Of a DNA stretch of 64,000 nt, positions 15,706 to 25,795 are shown piece by piece (position 1 is the first letter of the stretch; each line of letters starts with the position of its first letter). Below the pieces are notes generated by a model. The model was given only the letters and a program-made list of their open reading frames with translations. It made no database searches and had not been told where the DNA came from. Source of the stretch: Aquimarina sediminis (GTDB lineage: Bacteria; Bacteroidota; Bacteroidia; Flavobacteriales; Flavobacteriaceae); contig NZ_POYJ01000015.1 in NCBI RefSeq assembly GCF_002895435.1, positions 86,447-150,446 of the forward strand, given 5' to 3'. Position numbers and translations under genes: made by a program.

Positions 15706-16703
15706 CGTATCAAACCCGTTTTTTTTGCATGTTCTATGGCTTCTTCAGAGGTGTGAACAAGCAAGATGGGGGAGGCGTCAAAAGAGTCTATGATTTTTTT
15801 GATTCGCTTTTCTTTTCGGCGATGTTTTACATTCCTTAAATAAATTGCCAAAATACGACCAGGGTATTCTTCAGCGATTTTGGTATAAATATCTGCATCT
15901 TTTTCTCCACTATCTCCAATAAGAATAAACTTTAGATTTGGATACATTTTTAAAAGATTTAGAATTTCGGATTGTTTATGAGGTGCTTTTGGTTTTGGTG
16001 TTTTGTCAAAGGGAGTTCTAAGGTCTCTAAGTAAAATTGGACCTTTAGGGAAGTTATTTTTTTTAAAGAATGCACTAAGATAATCGTATAAATTCCAAGG
16101 ACTATTACTTACATAAAAAAACGGATTTACAGGAGCCTCCTTTGTGCCCAGATGTAGTTTTTTATAAAACTTTACTGTACCTTCTATAGCTGTTCTTTTA
16201 TCAAAATTTTTGAAAAAAGTATTTGCAATAACTCTCCATTTAAATAAAGAAGCGACACCTGTATGTAAGATTGTATCATCTATATCGCTAATGATTCCAA
16301 ATTCAGCTTGATCTGAAGGAATGAGCATTTGACTACTAAAAGTATTGTCTAAACTTATTTTTTTATGTGTTTCTTCTTTTTTATAGGATACAGAATAGGT
16401 GATCCAACCTTTGTTATCGGTATATTGAGAAAGAGTGTTGAGGTCAAGTTCGAGATGGTAATATCCTTCATGATCTGTAACCGCTTCTATGATTTTTTTA
16501 TCAGGTAATCTTAACTCTATAGGAGTATTCCTGATTTCATCACTTTCAAATTGCCTGTATATGTTTCGTAAAGTTTTAAAAATATGCTGATTGGTACTAA
16601 AATCGATATTTTCATCTTCAAGCGCTCTCCCAGTAGCACGAAAAAGAGAATTTGTGCCATAACCAAGATATGTATTGATACGTAAAGCTTTTTTCTTAAA
16701 CAT
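15702..16703 (-). CDS. App1-type phosphatidate phosphatase domain protein (DUF2183)
   Basis: The protein has 333 residues. An N-terminal beta domain (about 25-125, including LRLPDKKIIEAVTDHEGYYH) is followed by a HAD-like catalytic domain: SDIDDTILHTG (DxDxT motif near residue 140), then FYVSNSPWNLYDYLSAFF, then LIGDSGEKDADIY. This matches the App1/DUF2183 family, whose yeast member is a Mg2+-dependent phosphatidate phosphatase. There is no signal peptide, so it is likely cytosolic or peripheral to the membrane. In bacteria the lipid substrate is assumed by homology. It is convergent with the S24 repressor gene. Confidence 0.9.
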   Translation of the reverse strand: MFKKKALRINTYLGYGTNSLFRATGRALEDENIDFSTNQHIFKTLRNIYRQFESDEIRNTPIELRLPDKKIIEAVTDHEGYYHLELDLNTLSQYTDNKGWITYSVSYKKEETHKKISLDNTFSSQMLIPSDQAEFGIISDIDDTILHTGVASLFKWRVIANTFFKNFDKRTAIEGTVKFYKKLHLGTKEAPVNPFFYVSNSPWNLYDYLSAFFKKNNFPKGPILLRDLRTPFDKTPKPKAPHKQSEILNLLKMYPNLKFILIGDSGEKDADIYTKIAEEYPGRILAIYLRNVKHRRKEKRIKKIIDSFDASPILLVHTSEEAIEHAKKTGLIR

Positions 16704-16906
16704 AGAAAATATAAAATTTTACAATTTGCATATACTTGTTTTGGTGTAATTTATTTGTTAGTCGTATTAGTTTAGTTTTTTTAATTTTAATAAGGATTAA
16801 TACGATACTAACTTATAACATTTTTGGCTATTTTTTAAAATAGCCTTTATTATTAGGCTTAAAAGGAGACAACTTTGATATTTTGCTACATACATTATAA
16901 AAATAA

Positions 16907-16933
16907 ACAACCTCGCTCAAAGAGCGAGGTTGT
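16907..16933 (-). terminator. Terminator of hppA
   Basis: ACAACCTCGCTC and GAGCGAGGTTGT form a perfect 12-bp stem around AAA, followed on the minus strand by a T-rich run. It lies 20 bases after the hppA stop. Confidence 0.9.
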
Positions 16934-16953
16934 CTATAAATAATTTTTTATTT

Positions 16954-19353
16954 TTAGTTTAGAGAGGTTTTAATTGCTTCGATTTCGGCTTTTACTTCAG
17001 CTTCTGTTCCTTTTAATTCTTGTGTTTCACTTTTAATTTTTCCGTTCTCTAAAGTTTCGATGGTAATAGTAGCTAATGCTAGTTCTTTATCCATTTTCAT
17101 ACTAATTTCGATGTTTTTTTTAGAAGCAGGATTTATAGATTCAACTACTTCGATGGCATTAGACGCAACAGCTGTTTCTTCGTGATGCCCACCTAAGATA
17201 GGGGCAATAACAAGACCGATAAGGCATGTTAATTTAATTAAAATATTCATTGAAGGACCTGAGGTGTCTTTAAATGGATCTCCAACAGTATCACCTGTTA
17301 CTGCAGCTTTATGAGCATCAGAACCTTTATAGGTCATTTCGCCATTGATTTCTACACCTGCTTCAAATGATTTTTTTGCATTATCCCATGCACCTCCGGC
17401 ATTGTTTTGAAAAATAGCCCATAGTACACCACTTACGGTAACACCAGCCATATATCCTCCTAGCATTTCTGCAATGGCTTTGTTGTCCATTCCAAAAATC
17501 ATTGGGATAAAAGCAATTACGATAGGAAATCCAATAGTTAATAAGCCAGGTAACATCATTTCTCTTAGCGATGCTTTAGTTGAAATAGCAACACATTTGT
17601 CATATTCTGGTTTTCCTGTACCTTCCATAATACCGGCAATTTCTCTAAACTGACGTCGTACTTCTTGTACCATTTCCATAGCTGCTTTTCCAACAGCATT
17701 CATTGCCAAAGCAGAGAATACTACTGGTATCATGCCTCCAACGAATAACATTGCTAATACTGGGGCTTTGAAAATATTAATTCCATCAATCCCCGTGAAA
17801 GTAACATATGCGGCAAATAAAGCCAAAGATGTTAAAGCAGCAGAAGCAATTGCGAATCCTTTTCCTGTTGCGGCTGTTGTATTTCCAACAGAATCCAATA
17901 TATCTGTACGCTCTCTAACGATTGGTTCTTGTTCACTCATTTCTGCAATTCCACCAGCATTATCCGATATTGGACCAAAAGCATCAATTGCTAATTGCAT
18001 CGCTGTAGTTGCCATCATTGCAGAGGCCGATAAGGCTACCCCATAAAATCCTGCAAAAGCATAAGATGCCCAGATTGCTCCTGCAAATAATATTACAGAA
18101 GGGAATGTAGAAATCATTCCTGTTGCTAGACCAGCGATAATATTGGTTCCTGCACCTGTACTTGATTGTTGTACAATTTTAAGAATTGGTGATTTACCTA
18201 ATCCAGTGTAGTATTCTGTTACAGAAGAGATTACTGCTCCTACTACAAGACCAACAAGCGTAGCATAAAACACTCTCATCGCAGAAACCTGTACGGCGCC
18301 TTCTCCAAAGAACTCCATGGTCATAGTCTCCGGAAGCATCCACTTACATAATGCAAAACAAGCTACCGCTACTAATATAATAGATGTCCAGTTACCTACG
18401 TTTAAGGCTCCCATTACTTGAGCCTCTTTAGCATCATTACTTTTGATTTTGACAAGCATTGTACCAATGACAGAGATAATGATACCAGCACCAGCAATTG
18501 CCATAGGTAATAATATTGGTCCAATACCTCCAAAGGCATCAGTAATAGCTCCTCCCATATCTTTGATCACATAGTTACCTAATACCATTGCGGCGAGAAC
18601 AGTTGCTACATATGATCCAAATAAATCAGCTCCCATACCGGCAACATCACCAACATTATCACCAACGTTATCTGCAATTGTAGCAGGATTACGTGGGTCA
18701 TCTTCGGGGATACCTGCTTCTACTTTACCAACAAGGTCAGCTCCAACATCGGCAGCTTTGGTATAGATACCTCCCCCAACACGAGCAAATAATGCAATAG
18801 ATTCTGCTCCTAAAGAGAACCCTGCTAAGGTTTCTAAGACTATAGTCATGCTACCAACAGAAGTCCATTCTCCACCCATAAAAACATGGTAAAATATAAT
18901 AAAGAAAGCTGTCAGTCCTAATACAGCTAGTCCTGCAACACCTAATCCCATAACCGTACCTCCGCCAAAAGAAATTTTAAGTGCATTTGGTAAACTGTTA
19001 CGAGCTGCTTGGGTTGTTCGAACATTTGTTTTGGTAGCGATTTTCATCCCGATATTCCCGGCAAAAGCAGAAAAAACAGCTCCAAAAATAAAAGCAATTA
19101 CAATTAGCCAGTGAGTTGTATCTACAACTATAGAAACTATAAATAATAAAACGCTTACTATTACTACAAATATTGCGAGTAGTTTATATTCTGCATTTAG
19201 GAAAGCTAAGGCACCTTCATAAATATGGTCCGAAATTTCTTTCATTTTACCATCACCAGCATCTTGTTTCATTACCCAAGATTTTTTGATAAGCATATAA
19301 ACTAGCCCCAGTAATGCCAACACAATTGGCATATAAATCATATATGATTCCAT
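16954..19353 (-). CDS. hppA: K+-dependent membrane pyrophosphatase (H+ or Na+ pump)
   Basis: This 799-residue polytopic protein has about 16 membrane segments. The signatures GGIYTKAADVGADLVGKVE and DDPRNPATIADNVGDNVGD bind Mg-pyrophosphate, and DNAGGIAEM and GDTVGDPFKDTSGPS complete the site. The GNTTAATGKG segment has Ala where K+-independent enzymes have Lys, so this should be the K+-dependent class. That class includes Na+ pumps, H+ pumps and dual pumps; which it is cannot be settled by eye. The last 70 residues are an extra periplasm-side tail (EVVESINPASKKNIEISMKM) seen in flavobacterial relatives. It hydrolyses pyrophosphate to energise the inner membrane. A soluble pyrophosphatase lies 2 kb away. 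Confidence 0.97.
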   Translation of the reverse strand: MESYMIYMPIVLALLGLVYMLIKKSWVMKQDAGDGKMKEISDHIYEGALAFLNAEYKLLAIFVVIVSVLLFIVSIVVDTTHWLIVIAFIFGAVFSAFAGNIGMKIATKTNVRTTQAARNSLPNALKISFGGGTVMGLGVAGLAVLGLTAFFIIFYHVFMGGEWTSVGSMTIVLETLAGFSLGAESIALFARVGGGIYTKAADVGADLVGKVEAGIPEDDPRNPATIADNVGDNVGDVAGMGADLFGSYVATVLAAMVLGNYVIKDMGGAITDAFGGIGPILLPMAIAGAGIIISVIGTMLVKIKSNDAKEAQVMGALNVGNWTSIILVAVACFALCKWMLPETMTMEFFGEGAVQVSAMRVFYATLVGLVVGAVISSVTEYYTGLGKSPILKIVQQSSTGAGTNIIAGLATGMISTFPSVILFAGAIWASYAFAGFYGVALSASAMMATTAMQLAIDAFGPISDNAGGIAEMSEQEPIVRERTDILDSVGNTTAATGKGFAIASAALTSLALFAAYVTFTGIDGINIFKAPVLAMLFVGGMIPVVFSALAMNAVGKAAMEMVQEVRRQFREIAGIMEGTGKPEYDKCVAISTKASLREMMLPGLLTIGFPIVIAFIPMIFGMDNKAIAEMLGGYMAGVTVSGVLWAIFQNNAGGAWDNAKKSFEAGVEINGEMTYKGSDAHKAAVTGDTVGDPFKDTSGPSMNILIKLTCLIGLVIAPILGGHHEETAVASNAIEVVESINPASKKNIEISMKMDKELALATITIETLENGKIKSETQELKGTEAEVKAEIEAIKTSLN

Positions 19354-19540
19354 TAAATAGATTTTAAGTTAATTAGTCGCTAAAAGTAGTGAAAATACCC
19401 TAAATAGAAAAAGATAGTTGAGTAGCAAATGATTACGGTTAATTATTGGTGAAAAAGATTTTAAAAAACACACTGTTTATAGGGGGTAAACTGTTAAAAT
19501 GATCTTCTAATTTTGCTAGTATCTAAAAAACAAAATAAAA

Positions 19541-20317
19541 ATGAATACAACTTTTTTTTATAATAATCGCTTTTTTTTGATGGTATTTTGCGTCTTTTTT
19601 TTGACAAGTTTTGTTAATGCGCAATATACTTTCGAAAAGTATTCAGCACCAGAATATCAAGAGTATAATAATTGGGTTGAATATGATAGAATTGATACCA
19701 GTGGAAGATATGATTGTACCATTTCTATTGACGACTTTTTTGATAATAAAGATAGGTTGACTATTCAGTTAACCTGGTTTGTAAAAGATATTGATTTTGG
19801 GGTGATTCGTGTTTTTCGTAATAAGGAGCAAATTCAAAAAATTAGAGAACCCAAAGGGTTTTCGCCCCTTACAATGGCAGGAACCTTGGTGTGGGTGTCA
19901 GACATTAATGGAGATGGAAAGAAAGATGTTAAAATGGTACAGCAAGGTACTGGAAATGGAGTCATGAGTATGCTGGTAAAGGTTATGTATCTATTTCAAA
20001 ATGATGGTGCATTATTTAAAAAAGTATCGTTTGATGATATGGTGTTTGAAGAGCATAGAGAAGAAAGAGATATAGATAAAGATGGTAATTATGAGATTCT
20101 AACCATGAACCTTGAGTATATTAATGGACATAGTTATTGGGTTTTTAATGCCTTTGAATACGCCAATGAAAATTTGAAAAATGTAAATCATAAAGTAGAT
20201 TATCCCATGGTCATTCAATATAAACATAAAAGAAATTATAAAACAATTAACCATCTTGATGGAGTTCGAATAAAAGCATATGAAAGAGATTTTCCTGAAA
20301 GGTGCGATATAAAATAG
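19541..20317 (+). CDS. Secreted protein with EF-hand-like calcium loops
   Basis: The 258-residue protein has an SPI signal peptide (about residues 1-28, ending FVNAQ). Two loops, SDINGDGKKDVKMV and RDIDKDGNYEIL, have the DxNxDGxxD spacing of calcium-binding loops found in FG-GAP/VCBS and dockerin-like proteins. The rest is predicted beta-rich. No enzyme motif is seen. It may be a periplasmic or exported protein; I see no T9SS tail. It stands alone between hppA (divergent) and the collagen-like lipoprotein gene. Confidence 0.75.
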   Translation: MNTTFFYNNRFFLMVFCVFFLTSFVNAQYTFEKYSAPEYQEYNNWVEYDRIDTSGRYDCTISIDDFFDNKDRLTIQLTWFVKDIDFGVIRVFRNKEQIQKIREPKGFSPLTMAGTLVWVSDINGDGKKDVKMVQQGTGNGVMSMLVKVMYLFQNDGALFKKVSFDDMVFEEHREERDIDKDGNYEILTMNLEYINGHSYWVFNAFEYANENLKNVNHKVDYPMVIQYKHKRNYKTINHLDGVRIKAYERDFPERCDIK

Positions 20318-20580
20318 AATAAGACAATGTTTTATTTATAGAGTGCTTTTAAGGAAAAGAATTAGATTCTCTGCACTTTTCAAACATGTTCTGAAGCATA
20401 GTTAACAAGGTTGACAAAACTCGTTTTATCCCTGTTTCGTCTTTTCAAAAGTTCAAACGTGTATTTCAGAAGCTCAACTATATTTTTTAGGCTACATGAT
20501 AGTACTCTTGCTGTCATAATTAAATCATTATGAGTCGCCATACGGTGTCAATATTGTAAACCTAAATTTATATTAAAGTT

Positions 20581-21303
20581 ATGACAAAAAATTATTTAAA
20601 AATTGTAAGTAAAGTTATTTTGATTGGTTGTTTTGGAATGTTTCTAGTGAGTTGTGAAGCAGAGGATGGAATAAATGGAATTAATGGAGAGGATGGAATT
20701 AATGGTGTAGATGGTACAGATGGAGCTGATGGTATAGATGGAGCTGATGGGACTAATGGTGTTGACGGAACAAATGGAGTTGGTTTTGATGAGTTAACTG
20801 AGTATGGAGCGATAACAATTACAGTAACCGGAACAAGACCGGATAATGTTGCTTTTACGGATACACAAGAGTTGAAATTTGCTCCTACCGAAAATTATCA
20901 AAACGATTTGATAAGAAACCCTACAAATTTGAATTTTGTAGTTAGAAGATTTGCGAATACTCCAGAGGATAGTGATAATAATTCTATAGGATTAAATTTT
21001 GCGTATCATACAGGAGGTGTAGTTGCAAAGCTTTATGATCTTAATATAGATTTTGATGAGTATGCTATTGTTTCTGATGATTTGAAGTATCTAGTTCTGG
21101 ATGATAGATTTGATGATGACGATTCAAGTGTATCTGATTTTAGTATAAGTGATTATAGTTTTGACGAAACTACACATAGCTTAAAGTACTCTTTTACGAT
21201 GATCGTAGCAGGAGGTTATAATTCTACAGGAAATGATATGACTATTTCGGGAACAGTAGATGTAACTGTGCTCGAAAATGTTAGTGGAGGCGGAAACCAA
21301 TAA
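20581..21303 (+). CDS. Lipoprotein with collagen-like Gly-X-Y repeat
   Basis: The 240-residue protein has an SPII signal ending FLVSCEAED (Cys25). From about residue 29 come 13 consecutive Gly-X-Y triplets, nearly all with Asp or Asn in the third position (GINGEDGINGVDGTDGADG). A beta-rich domain of about 165 residues follows. Collagen-like stretches in bacteria form extended triple helices on the cell surface, so this is likely an outer-membrane surface stalk with a head domain. The repeat DNA is built of near-identical 9-bp units, which makes length variation likely. It has no close partner gene. Confidence 0.82.
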   Translation: MTKNYLKIVSKVILIGCFGMFLVSCEAEDGINGINGEDGINGVDGTDGADGIDGADGTNGVDGTNGVGFDELTEYGAITITVTGTRPDNVAFTDTQELKFAPTENYQNDLIRNPTNLNFVVRRFANTPEDSDNNSIGLNFAYHTGGVVAKLYDLNIDFDEYAIVSDDLKYLVLDDRFDDDDSSVSDFSISDYSFDETTHSLKYSFTMIVAGGYNSTGNDMTISGTVDVTVLENVSGGGNQ

Positions 21304-21417
21304 TATTAATAGTATTTAAAGAAGTTGTTTTTTGGCAGCTTCTTTTTGATTTTTACGATTGGTGTTTTTTCAAGGAAAGAAGTGTCTTAATCGGGAAATC
21401 AAGATTACAAGAAAAAC

Positions 21418-21447
21418 AAAGAGACCACTTGAAAAAGCGGTCTCTTT
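21418..21447. terminator. Bidirectional terminator between the collagen-like gene and ppa
   Basis: AAAGAGACC (21418-21426) and GGTCTCTTT (21439-21447) form a 9-bp stem with T-rich tails on both strands, 34 bases after the ppa stop. Confidence 0.85.
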
Positions 21448-21480
21448 TGTTTTATAAGTTATATAATTTACTTTTTGATA

Positions 21481-22011
21481 TTAGGATATGCTAAATAACC
21501 CTTCTGGTTTTTGCTCTAATTCTTCAAAACGTTTAACACATGCCTTAATTATATCTTTGGCTTCATCAATATTACCCCATCCACCTACATCAACTTTTTT
21601 CTCTTCAAGGTCTTTGTATACTTGAAAGAAGTGTTCTATCTCTTTTATAAGGTGCGGATTTAATTCTTTAAGATCTGCAAGACGACTTGCTATTGGATCA
21701 GAAACAGGCACACAGATGATTTTTTCATCAGGTCCTTTTTCATCTGTCATATGAAAAACACCAATTGGCTTTACCTCTATTACGCAACCTGGAAATGTAG
21801 GCTCTGTAACAAGAACTAAAACGTCTAATGGATCACCATCTAAGGCAAGAGTTTCTGGGATGAACCCATAATCTGCAGGGTACATCATAGATGAAAAAAT
21901 CATACGATCATATCGTATTTTTTTTATGTCAAAATCGTATTCGTATTTATTTCTACTTCCCTTCGGAATCTCAATAAGTACATCAAAGCTTTCGCAAGTA
22001 GCTGCGCTCAT
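21481..22011 (-). CDS. ppa: Soluble inorganic pyrophosphatase (family I)
   Basis: The 176 residues carry the family I signatures: EIPKGSRNKYEYD, then DYGFIPET, and DGDPLDVLVLV, which contains the metal-binding Asp cluster. The enzyme hydrolyses cytosolic pyrophosphate from biosynthesis to phosphate using Mg2+. Length fits bacterial hexameric enzymes. A TATCTTTG promoter box lies just upstream. Its location 2 kb from the membrane pyrophosphatase gene gives the cell a dissipative and an energy-conserving route side by side. Confidence 0.96.
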   Translation of the reverse strand: MSAATCESFDVLIEIPKGSRNKYEYDFDIKKIRYDRMIFSSMMYPADYGFIPETLALDGDPLDVLVLVTEPTFPGCVIEVKPIGVFHMTDEKGPDEKIICVPVSDPIASRLADLKELNPHLIKEIEHFFQVYKDLEEKKVDVGGWGNIDEAKDIIKACVKRFEELEQKPEGLFSIS

Positions 22012-22037
22012 AATTATATTCTCTTTTTAATGGGCGG

Positions 22038-22045
22038 CAAAGATA
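22038..22045 (-). promoter_or_regulatory. -7 promoter box of ppa
   Basis: The minus strand reads TATCTTTG, a full TAnnTTTG match, 27 bases before the ATG at 22011. No -33 TTG is seen at 19 bases. Confidence 0.55.
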
Positions 22046-22203
22046 AGTATTACAAGGGGGGAGTTAAAATTTATATAGATAAATTATTATATTTTTAAAC
22101 ATATCTTAATACTCAGCTAGACAAAAGCATTTTTGTGAAAAATTTATGGTAAAATATGATGATTTGATTTTGCCTTATAAAAGCTGATCTAATAAAAAAA
22201 GTT

Positions 22204-24702
22204 TTAGAAATAGAACCCGAAAGATCCTGTAACTCCAAACTTACGAGCATCTGGAATGTCAAAATAATTACCTCTAAAGTGGAAGTCTATTCTAAAAACT
22301 TTAAAAATATTTCCGACACCAAAGCTATATTCCCAATAGGCTTCATCATTAGGAGCTCCGACTGTTTGCAAGAAACCTGAAGCATCGAGAGCAATGTTTT
22401 TGTCGGATAACTCGCCCCAGACACCACGTATGCCTACTAACTCTCTAAGGTTAAGTTTTCTTAAGAGAGGTATTCTGGAGAATATTCTACCATTAAAATT
22501 ATGCTCCAAGTGTAGAGAAGTGTACGTGTCAGTTACAAACTCATAATAATTTAGTAGAGGAAAAGTGTTATATATAGAAAGATATGTTTGGTTTCCTGGT
22601 ATAACACTTAATAGACCAAGAGGAACATCTCCAAAAGTTTTACCTACTTCTAACGAGCTATTTAAGACACCAAATCCTCCAATATTCCACGGTTGTTTAT
22701 AGAAAAACTGAATTTTTTGATATTCAAAGTCACTTTCTATTACATCCTTGATTCCTACACTATAATTTAGAAATAGAGTCGAAAAATCTCCATCATTTAC
22801 CACAATTCTATCTACACCATATCCTGTAGTTTTTTTGCCTGGAGAATAAGCTATTTGAGTTGCTATTTCTGTCTGTTTGATTTGAGTTCTAAGCTCATTG
22901 GTTTCTGGGTCATAGAAATCCAAACTAAACAGAGAAGAATCGGCAGGTTTTAGGGTTCTATATGAACCGGTAATACCTACGGTAAGATTCTTTCTAGGTT
23001 CTATTTGCATAGAAAATGCAGATAGATTAATAGATGTAAGCCTATCATTATCTCCTGTTGCAACTACAGAAGAAGAAGCTAAACTTCTCCCTTCAACATT
23101 ATTAGTGTTGGTTAAACTGGCTCCTAGCTGTTCTACATCTCTTCGATTACCAGCAGAAACAATAAGGCGAGATTTGCGGTCAACTAAATATTTTCCTGAA
23201 AGACCATATTTAAATTTGTTGTCCTTAAATCCATAGGCTCCGTAACCCTCTATGCGCCATCTGTCATTAGAAGTAAAGTAAGTTCTACCCCCAGCTCTTA
23301 ATCTAAAGCCTTCGATATCATTAAACCCAACAGTATTAAAAAGAGGTCCAAAATCAAAACCATTAAATTCTATATACCCCGATGCTAATATGGTACCAAT
23401 GTTATAAAGCCGTTTAAATGCTTTTACGGTTTTTAATGTGTCAAGTAGTTTGTATACTTTTTCTTCATCTTTGTTAAGTTCTTCCATTCTGGCATTTTCC
23501 CAGAAAGAATCTTCTCGATTATAAATGTCTTGATCATAAGGGTCTACCTGGCTTTGGTAGAATTTTTTATCCTTTTTTACATCAAATTTATAGTGGTCAT
23601 AGAGAGTTGTTCTTTTGCCATATACACCGCGAGACTTTTCTTTTTTGCTGAAAGCGAAATCAGATTGAAAATAATCTTTTGTTATCAGAAAAATAGAATC
23701 ATTTAGTACATCAAACTCCTGTTCTATATATAAGTCTTTTACCCAGTTGATATTTGCGCTCTTTGTAACTTCTAGATTAATTTCTTTTATGGCCCAAGTG
23801 GTATCGTTAACCCAAAAATCTCCTTTAAACGTAAGTTCATTCTTTCTTCTGGGATAGTAAATGATGTTGTAGCACCATTTATTGCCAATATAAGCGCTAT
23901 CTGTAAGTACATAGTTGTAAACGCCTATTCCTGTTCTGGATAGTGGACTGGTAAAGCTTTTGTCAAAAAACTTCAGGTAATTCTCGTATACATCGTAATC
24001 TGAGTATAGGTCTTTTACAAAGGCAATCAGTGTTTGGTTATCACTAAATCCTGCATTCTTATTTCCTGTTAAAACTTCTTTCTCCTCGTTTATTAAGTTA
24101 TCTCCATATACTTTTGAAAAAGCCTCGTTAAGAAAAATAGGAAGATATGTTTTTCCTGTTATTCGGGAAGTGTCTACATCATCAAAAATGAACTCCATAC
24201 CATTAAAAATTCTACTATTAACCAAAGCACTATCTATGGTGTTTAAGTCAAATTCAAGCTTTTCATATTTATCATAGGTATATTGTTTGAATTTTTTCAC
24301 CCCATTTTCTCTTCTGTTTTCCCAGATTTTTCTTAGGATATCAATTGCAGGGTTATTTTTTTTTGAGGTTTTTCCTTTATAGATAACAACTTCATCTAAG
24401 GAGGCAGCTTCTTCTTCGAGGAGGATTTCTATTTTGTAGGTAACTCGTTTGGTTAGTTTTATAGTTTTAGTTTGAAAACCAATAAACGAAACTCTGATGT
24501 TGGAGTAATTATCTTCAGATTCCATGTAGAATCTACCATTTTCATCTGTAATAGTACCTATTGTAGAATTTGAAAATACAATATTAGCAAACGGAATTGG
24601 TTGTTTGTTACTATCAAAAACCTGCCCTCCAACTTTGGTTTGTGAATAAAGAAGTGTACAACCAAATACAGTAAGAAGTACTCCCGAGAGAAAATGTTTC
24701 AT
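22204..24702 (-). CDS. DUF5686 outer-membrane protein with carboxypeptidase-like regulatory domain
   Basis: The 832-residue protein has a signal peptide (ending LLYSQ). A carboxypeptidase-D-like regulatory beta-sandwich (about 22-105: GGQVFDSNKQPIPFANIVF, then TDENGRFY) is followed by the DUF5686 region (about 115-832). The C-terminal half has alternating polar and hydrophobic strands and ends in an aromatic (FGVTGSFGFYF), as expected of a beta-barrel inserted in the outer membrane by BAM. The family is widespread in Bacteroidota, lacks a plug and TonB box, and has no proven function. It lies just downstream of the pyruvate dehydrogenase beta gene in the same direction, with no obvious link. 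Confidence 0.88.
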   Translation of the reverse strand: MKHFLSGVLLTVFGCTLLYSQTKVGGQVFDSNKQPIPFANIVFSNSTIGTITDENGRFYMESEDNYSNIRVSFIGFQTKTIKLTKRVTYKIEILLEEEAASLDEVVIYKGKTSKKNNPAIDILRKIWENRRENGVKKFKQYTYDKYEKLEFDLNTIDSALVNSRIFNGMEFIFDDVDTSRITGKTYLPIFLNEAFSKVYGDNLINEEKEVLTGNKNAGFSDNQTLIAFVKDLYSDYDVYENYLKFFDKSFTSPLSRTGIGVYNYVLTDSAYIGNKWCYNIIYYPRRKNELTFKGDFWVNDTTWAIKEINLEVTKSANINWVKDLYIEQEFDVLNDSIFLITKDYFQSDFAFSKKEKSRGVYGKRTTLYDHYKFDVKKDKKFYQSQVDPYDQDIYNREDSFWENARMEELNKDEEKVYKLLDTLKTVKAFKRLYNIGTILASGYIEFNGFDFGPLFNTVGFNDIEGFRLRAGGRTYFTSNDRWRIEGYGAYGFKDNKFKYGLSGKYLVDRKSRLIVSAGNRRDVEQLGASLTNTNNVEGRSLASSSVVATGDNDRLTSINLSAFSMQIEPRKNLTVGITGSYRTLKPADSSLFSLDFYDPETNELRTQIKQTEIATQIAYSPGKKTTGYGVDRIVVNDGDFSTLFLNYSVGIKDVIESDFEYQKIQFFYKQPWNIGGFGVLNSSLEVGKTFGDVPLGLLSVIPGNQTYLSIYNTFPLLNYYEFVTDTYTSLHLEHNFNGRIFSRIPLLRKLNLRELVGIRGVWGELSDKNIALDASGFLQTVGAPNDEAYWEYSFGVGNIFKVFRIDFHFRGNYFDIPDARKFGVTGSFGFYF

Positions 24703-24817
24703 CTAAAGTTATTATTTTAATACTTGTGATAATTAGTGGATCACATCAAATTTTAGACCACTTTTGTTCATGGTAGCGATTATAAAATTGATGAAACGCA
24801 AAATAAAGAAGTTCATT

Positions 24818-25795
24818 TTATTTGTACATTACTTTTTTGACAGCTTTAACAACATCTTCACTGTTAGGAAGCCATTCTGCTAACAATCCTGGAGAATAAG
24901 GAGTTGGAGTGTCTGCTGTATTGATTTTTATGATAGGTGCATCTAGGTGATCAAAGATATTCGATTGAACTTGATAGGTTATCTCAGAAGCAATGTTTGC
25001 CAATGGCCAAGCTTCTTCAAGAATAACTAGTCGATTTGTTTTTTTAACAGAAGTAAAGATAGATTCTAAATCTAGAGGGCGAACTGTTCTTAAATCTATA
25101 ATCTCGCAAGAAATGTTCTCTTTAGATAATTCATCTGCTGCTTTGTGTGCTTCTTTAATTATTTTTCCAAAAGAAACTATAGTAACATCACTACCTTCTC
25201 TTTTGATTTCTGCTACACCAAGAGGGATAGTGAATTCTCCTTCAGGAACTTCTCCCTTATCACCATACATTTGCTCGCTTTCCATAAAAATGACAGGATC
25301 GTTATCGCGAATAGCAGATTTTAATAATCCTTTTGCGTCTTTCGGATTAGAAGGGACAACTACTTTTAGCCCAGGAGTATTTGCAAACCAATTTTCGAAA
25401 GCCTGAGAGTGCGTGGCTCCAAGTTGACCAGCAGAAGCTGTAGGTCCTCTAAAAACAATAGGGATATTAAATTGACCTCCACTCATTTGTCTCATTTTTG
25501 CAGCATTATTAATGATCTGGTCAATGCCGACTAAAGAGAAATTAAAGGTCATAAATTCTATAATAGGACGGTTACCATTCATAGCGCTTCCTACGCCGAT
25601 ACCCGCAAAACCTAATTCAGAGATAGGAGTGTCAAGAACACGATCAGGACCAAATTCATCTAGCATTCCTTTACTCGCTTTATATGCTCCATTGTATTCT
25701 GCAACCTCTTCTCCCATTAGGTATATGGATTCATCTCGGCGCATTTCTTCACTCATTGCTTCGCATATTGCTTCTCTGAACTGTATGGTTTTCAT
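24818..25795 (-). CDS. pdhB: Pyruvate dehydrogenase E1 component, beta subunit
   Basis: The 325 residues start MKTIQFREAICEAMSEEMRR. Features of the transketolase-like pyrimidine-binding fold are present: LMGEEVAEYNGAYKASKGML, the DTPISELGFAGIGVGSAMNG region with the cofactor-activating Glu, and a C-terminal transketolase domain (LVILEEAWPLANIASEI). The protein pairs with an alpha subunit to decarboxylate pyruvate with thiamine diphosphate. The alpha gene is not in this window. A branched-chain 2-oxoacid dehydrogenase beta subunit is similar, but the sequence fits the pyruvate type better. It is divergent from etfBA. Confidence 0.93.
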   Translation of the reverse strand: MKTIQFREAICEAMSEEMRRDESIYLMGEEVAEYNGAYKASKGMLDEFGPDRVLDTPISELGFAGIGVGSAMNGNRPIIEFMTFNFSLVGIDQIINNAAKMRQMSGGQFNIPIVFRGPTASAGQLGATHSQAFENWFANTPGLKVVVPSNPKDAKGLLKSAIRDNDPVIFMESEQMYGDKGEVPEGEFTIPLGVAEIKREGSDVTIVSFGKIIKEAHKAADELSKENISCEIIDLRTVRPLDLESIFTSVKKTNRLVILEEAWPLANIASEITYQVQSNIFDHLDAPIIKINTADTPTPYSPGLLAEWLPNSEDVVKAVKKVMYK

